A stretch of DNA of 35,437 bases from assembly GCA_947040555.1 (NCBI GenBank), contig CAMRBW010000025.1, positions 1-35,437 on the forward strand. The letters are read 5' to 3'. The stretch is from an uncultured Oceanospirillales bacterium. GTDB taxonomy: Bacteria; Pseudomonadota; Gammaproteobacteria; Pseudomonadales; Endozoicomonadaceae. A program made the position numbers and the translations under genes. Positions 32,256 to 35,437 of the stretch are shown here, piece after piece (positions within the stretch are counted from its first letter, which is position 1; each line of letters starts with the position of its first letter). The notes beneath the pieces were generated by a model. That model saw only the letters and a program-made list of their open reading frames with translations, did no database searches and was not told the DNA's origin.

Positions 32256-32828
32256 TTAACCAGAACAATCACTACAATATTGTTCTGGATATTCATTATC
32301 CAGAGTAGAACGTAAGACAGGAGGTATGAAGTAGAGCGTTTTTTCAATATAATCCACACCCGATTTTTTAGCAACGATATTCAGATTTTGACAGTTTGCA
32401 TTATCATTATTAATAAGACAGATCGAATTTAAACTAAATGAGCCGCCTATATTATAAGCACGTCCTCTCTGGTAAAGGTAATACTCATCATCGTAATCGT
32501 TGTAAACAAATTCCGCCGCGGAGGAGGAGTTAATATCTCTGTGATAACAAAGAGGGTTAAGAATCACTTTGCAAGGACTCACACCCAATGCTGTATAGTC
32601 CCATTTTACTTTTTCCGGACGACCTAATTTTTCAAACGTGTCTGAACCCATTCTAACGCTTATTGATGGACAGCGGTTTTGGGAAAAAATACCACAACGG
32701 ATCATTGTCAGACCAACGACTACGGGCTGCTTGTCCTGACCGTTTTCGATCAAGTAAGACATAAGGTCAGCGTTTGCCGATGCAGCGAATATCAACGCAC
32801 ATAACAGTATGAAAATTGAATTTCTCAT
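32256..32828 (-). CDS. Secreted cysteine-containing hypothetical protein
   Basis: A 190-aa protein of unknown function. A clear signal peptide (MRNSIFILLCALIFAASANA) is followed by a mature domain of about 170 residues with some eight cysteines, several likely to form disulfides: IRCGIFSQNRCPSI, SPCKVILNPLCYHRD, SICLINNDNANCQNL and a C-terminal YCSDCSG. It is rich in Asn, Asp and Tyr (YNDYDDEYYLYQRG). I recognise no family. ATG 32828 is chosen because the signal peptide begins there; a GTG four codons earlier is possible. AT-rich composition differs from the housekeeping genes. It is convergent with the Rho-like gene. Confidence 0.7.
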   Translation of the reverse strand: MRNSIFILLCALIFAASANADLMSYLIENGQDKQPVVVGLTMIRCGIFSQNRCPSISVRMGSDTFEKLGRPEKVKWDYTALGVSPCKVILNPLCYHRDINSSSAAEFVYNDYDDEYYLYQRGRAYNIGGSFSLNSICLINNDNANCQNLNIVAKKSGVDYIEKTLYFIPPVLRSTLDNEYPEQYCSDCSG

Positions 32829-33094
32829 GGTTAATATCACTCATGCGTTATTAAAAAATTCTCTTCATAACTTCGTTCGCAACAACTCCCTCTCTTTTCT
32901 GGAACCATTGATTCTGTAGGCTGTAACGCAGATGTTTCTTTCTGGCTCGCATACTTGTGGGCTGGTTTCCGGTGCCTGATGAAGCTTGCCCTGTGTCATT
33001 GTGGTTGTTACCGGTATCGTATAAAGAGCGGAAACCGCTGCCTTTTTCGAATAAAGTAAAAATTATTCTGCCTGCATGGTCTAGCATACATTAA
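32829..33094. other. Intergenic region, no supported gene
   Basis: A minus-strand open frame of 78 codons (32851-33087) has no recognisable domain, signal peptide or RBS and I do not call it. The region may include degraded sequence upstream of the transposase remnant. Confidence 0.4.
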
Positions 33095-33418
33095 GAATAC
33101 TGTCAAGAAGAAACCCTTGCAAGCCCGGAAAAAAAGCAAGGAGTGATACTCTTTGCACTGGCAGACTATTTTGAGCTGGTCGACGGGACGGGCAAAGCCA
33201 TCAGGGATGATAAGCATAGAGCCCTTGCCAGTCAGTTGTCGCCTGTTCTTCATCGACGGGGAATGAACCTGAATGAGTGGTTAAACACTATGCGACTACA
33301 TGGGAATCGTTTTGCGTTGGGCATGGGTCGAGTGAAAGCACTTCAAGCCTTTGTAGAAAAAACCGGAAGACGCTGGATGCATGGTATGGTGGCCAGTCGG
33401 TGCCTGTTTGTGGGCTAA
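33095..33418 (+). pseudogene. C-terminal remnant of a transposase
   Basis: About 107 codons open from just after a TAA to TAA 33416-33418, with no proper start. The block LFALADYFELVDGTGKAIRD followed by DDKHRALASQLSPVLHRRGM, then NEWLNTM and GRRWMHGMVASR, matches the C-terminal part of the transposases with the LADYLELVDWTGR motif, often grouped with Y1/REP-associated transposases. The Trp of VDWTG is replaced by Gly and the N-terminal catalytic part is absent, so it is a dead fragment. No terminal inverted repeats were identified. Confidence 0.65.
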
Positions 33419-33539
33419 CCGGGTAGACGTTTGTGTGCATTCCTTCCTGAAATACCACTTTTGTGAATTCCAAAATATCAAAGGTACGGAGTGATGGCAT
33501 CGGTTGATGCCGTCGGGTGCTTTCGTTGCCATTTTGAGA

Positions 33540-33571
33540 CCCATTGCTCCCGGTTTGTTGCGAGCAATGGG
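33540..33571 (-). terminator. Hairpin at the 3' end of the ankyrin gene
   Basis: A 10-bp stem CCCATTGCTC/GAGCAATGGG with a 12-nt loop, 7 nt beyond the ankyrin-gene stop. No T tract on the minus strand, so terminator function is uncertain. Confidence 0.4.
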
Positions 33572-33577
33572 GTGAAT

Positions 33578-34541
33578 TTATTGTTTGGAACCTTGGTGGT
33601 TTAACATCGGGAATGAAACTTTTGGATTATTCTCATTTTTAGATGTATAGAGGACCTTCTCCGGATGAGATTTTCTAGGTCTAACAGACGTACATATTTT
33701 CCTGAAGATGTGCTGAGGGCTTCTGAAGTAATCAACTATCGTCTTATGAGCATTCAATGAGGCCAATGCGCGGGGAGTGAACCCCTCGACATTTACTTGA
33801 TTAAAGTCCGCTCCCTTTTCTATCAGCCACTTGACAATGTTAATATGCCCATGTGCGGCGGCTTTATGCAACGGCGTGTCGCCAAAAGCATTTGCGGCAT
33901 CCACCTTGAGTCCTTCCGTATGAAGATATTTAACCGTATCTAACTGGTTACCCGAAGCTGCTTCATGCAAGAGGGTGTTGGTGTTATTGCCGGAAATAAC
34001 ATTCAAAATACCAAGTTTTGCTGTTACAAAAAATTTGATGAGTTCTATGAGGCCTTTGTGCGCAGCCTTGAGTATAGGAGAATTGCCACCGTCAGGCCTG
34101 ACGGTATGGGAGGGATCTGCACCATGCTGGGCAAGATACTTGGCAACCTCCTCATTAGAATTGTCAACAGCTAAAAGCAAGGGGGTACGTGTTATGTCAC
34201 CACAGATCATGTCTACGGTAGCATCATTTTCAATAAGCAATTTAACTATATCTACATGCCCGGTGACGGCGGCTAACTGCAACCCGGTCATATTTTATAC
34301 GGCGTGTAACGTTTTCGACATCCGTGAAGAAACAACCTTCGTACGCTACATCAACGTCAAAATCGTCCTGGTCCAGATAAAACTTCACCGCCCTCTTATT
34401 TTGTGACCGGATACCTGCCAGAAAGAGGCTATTATCGCGCATATCCTTGATAGTCTCTGTCCATTCCTTAACGGCTTGCGCTGCAAAACTTGCCGACAGG
34501 CAAAGTGTTGTGTAACAAAATAGTTTGAAGAGTCCACGCAT
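33578..34541 (-). pseudogene. Secreted ankyrin-repeat protein split by a frameshift
   Basis: Two overlapping frames together make one protein. The first (34541 to 34242) starts MRGLFKLFCYTTLCLSASFA, a signal peptide, with RBS GAGGG 4-5 nt before the ATG, and runs to FFTDVENVTRRIK before going out of frame. The second (33578-34291) continues with MTGLQLAAVTGHVDIVKLLI and holds five to six ankyrin repeats, for example DTPLHKAAAHGHINIVKWLI and EKGADFNQ. It then has a basic tail (RPRKSHPEK). Removing one A from the AAAA run just upstream of the second ATG restores a continuous ankyrin frame. So this is a single-base frameshift: true pseudogene, phase switch or sequencing error. Intact, it would be a secreted or periplasmic protein-binding protein, typical of host-associated bacteria. 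Confidence 0.75.
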
Positions 34542-34941
34542 ACAACCCTCTTGGTGTGATGAACAGGAAAGAAACCGGTATGGTAAGTCGTGCCACAATA
34601 GCAAATCATTCTGGGTAGTATGGCTTATGGATGGCTTAGGCAACTTTAAAATTCATCGGTAAACGTCCTGAACCACGCAGCAAGGGAGGGAGGGAGGGAT
34701 TGTTTGATCGCTCAAAAGGTTGCGAGATATCTACATCGCATGTTGTCGTGCGAAACAGCACCTGAACCGGCCCGTCGGGTCAGGCTTCAGAACTGTTGAT
34801 CTGGGATCTGGTATGTTGCTCGCTTTTTCCGAGTAGACCATGGCTTTTGTTTGCAGCGGATATCGCTGAGAAATTGTGAATTTCCTTCATTGGCGCACCG
34901 GATTGATGATTTATCAAACAGGAGAAAAGGAGACACAAGGC
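34542..34941. other. Intergenic region between the ankyrin and cupin genes
   Basis: No supported gene. Contains the AGGG repeat at 34683-34698 and an imperfect hairpin CCTGAACC/GGGTCAGG at about 34763-34786. Frames extending upstream of both flanking genes into this region lack family support. Confidence 0.5.
34683..34698 (+). repeat. (AGGG)4 repeat, G-quadruplex motif
   Basis: Four GGG runs separated by single A (GGGAGGGAGGGAGGG), the form expected to fold into a very stable parallel G-quadruplex. It lies about 245 nt upstream of the cupin start on the same strand. Confidence 0.85.
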
Positions 34942-35286
34942 ATGCTTAAAAACGGCAATCTTTTTGATCCATTACCCGATGCCCGCAGTGGTGAAATTTT
35001 TGAGGATTTGATCAAGAACCCATCGGTCAGAATCGAGCGCATTGTCTCTCGTGGGCAAACTTCGCCGGAGAGTGGCTGGTATGACCAGGATGAACATGAG
35101 TGGGTGGTAGTTCTCAAGGGGATGGCGGAGCTGACCTTTGAGCAGGGCGGCATTGTGAAACTGCAAGTAGGGGACTATGTGAATGTTCCTGCCCATACCA
35201 GGCACAAGGTGAGTTGGACAGATCCGGAGTATGAGACGGTTTGGTTGGCGGTGTTTTATCGAAAGGGTTCTGGCGGTATGGACTGA
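34942..35286 (+). CDS. Cupin domain-containing protein
   Basis: A 114-aa single-domain cupin. It starts MLKNGNLFDPLPDARSGEIF and has the cupin 1 block SGWYDQDEHEWVVVLKGMAE and cupin 2 block GDYVNVPAHTRHKVSWT, with conserved histidines and glutamate positioned to bind a metal, then ETVWLAVFY at the end. This subgroup of small cupins (IERIVSxGQxSP...EWV) is common and of unknown enzymatic role. ATG 34942 is preferred over an upstream start 22 codons earlier because AAGGAG lies upstream and the family begins here. It is monocistronic, ending at the terminator at 35321-35350. Confidence 0.88.
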   Translation: MLKNGNLFDPLPDARSGEIFEDLIKNPSVRIERIVSRGQTSPESGWYDQDEHEWVVVLKGMAELTFEQGGIVKLQVGDYVNVPAHTRHKVSWTDPEYETVWLAVFYRKGSGGMD

Positions 35287-35320
35287 TGCGACCAAACAGT
35301 TATCCACCACTCAACAAAAA

Positions 35321-35350
35321 AGGCAGCACTGTTAAGTGCTGCCTTTTATT
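35321..35350. terminator. Bidirectional intrinsic terminator
   Basis: AGGCAGCACT and AGTGCTGCCT form a 10-bp stem around GTTA, with A6 on one side and TTTT on the other. It separates the convergent cupin and cold-shock genes. Confidence 0.9.
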
Positions 35351-35385
35351 CACCCAAAGGTGAAAAGTAACGGAAGGCTGTCGCC

Positions 35386-35437
35386 TTAGATTACTTCGAT
35401 ATCTTCAGCCTGAGGACCTTTCTGGCCCTGAGTCACG
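35386..35437 (-). CDS. Cold-shock protein (CspA family), C-terminal end, partial
   Basis: The last 16 codons and stop of a minus-strand gene that continues past the right edge. The translation VTQGQKGPQAEDIEVI is the typical end of CspA-family single-strand RNA/DNA-binding chaperones. Too short to say which csp paralogue it is. Confidence 0.9.
   Translation of the reverse strand, partial: VTQGQKGPQAEDIEVI

Noticed and set aside
32851..33253. Minus-strand frames opposite the transposase remnant and in the preceding gap
   Set aside because: No domains or start signals; the plus-strand transposase similarity explains part of the region.
1..35437. tRNA or rRNA genes, prophage genes, complete insertion sequences, integrase/att sites
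   Set aside because: I looked for cloverleaf-like segments, rRNA-like stretches, integrases and terminal repeats and saw none that stand up by eye.

Overview
The window reads as chromosome of a host-associated marine gammaproteobacterium, most like Endozoicomonas. This is inference, not a database result. It rests on a gammaproteobacterial backbone (RecCBD, Syd, YnjBCDF, NhaC, a DUF3010 protein, a cold-shock protein), several eukaryote-like proteins (C2H2 zinc finger, SRCR-like receptor, ankyrin repeats) and many short tandem repeats inside and between genes.

Region 1 (1-9468): a minus-strand family-5 peptide/glutathione-type ABC importer operon. In transcription order it holds a solute-binding lipoprotein, a secreted C2H2 zinc-finger protein, a second nearly identical solute-binding lipoprotein, two permeases (DppB, DppC) and two ATPases (DppD, DppF). 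The two binding proteins are duplicates that also share about 97 bp of leader; the zinc-finger gene sits between them.

Region 2 (9469-15407): a small secreted beta-rich protein on the plus strand, then minus-strand genes. One is a DUF3010 gene with its own sigma70-like promoter. The others form a tightly overlapping ynjB-ynjC-ynjD-ynjF-syd operon: ABC importer, CDP-alcohol phosphatidyltransferase and SecY-interacting Syd. The ynj genes each carry or share an in-frame tandem repeat. A nine-copy 20-22 bp tandem array fills the divergent gap before nhaC.

Region 3 (15840-26400): plus-strand nhaC Na+/H+ antiporter with a terminator, then recC-recB-recD. These are translationally coupled by short overlaps and closed by a 15-bp stem hairpin. 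Six AACG tetranucleotides lie just upstream of recC.

Region 4 (26400-34875): an accessory stretch. It has a GNAT acetyltransferase, a dRS3-like inverted-repeat element, a PcfJ-like protein, a type-I membrane protein with an SRCR-like domain, and a Rho paralogue lacking the N-terminal RNA-binding half. It continues with a cysteine-containing secreted protein, a transposase remnant and a secreted ankyrin-repeat gene broken by a frameshift. This is the part most likely to hold undescribed biology, particularly the SRCR receptor-like protein next to the half-length Rho.

Region 5 (34876-35437): a cupin protein, a bidirectional terminator and the C-terminal end of a cold-shock protein running off the window.
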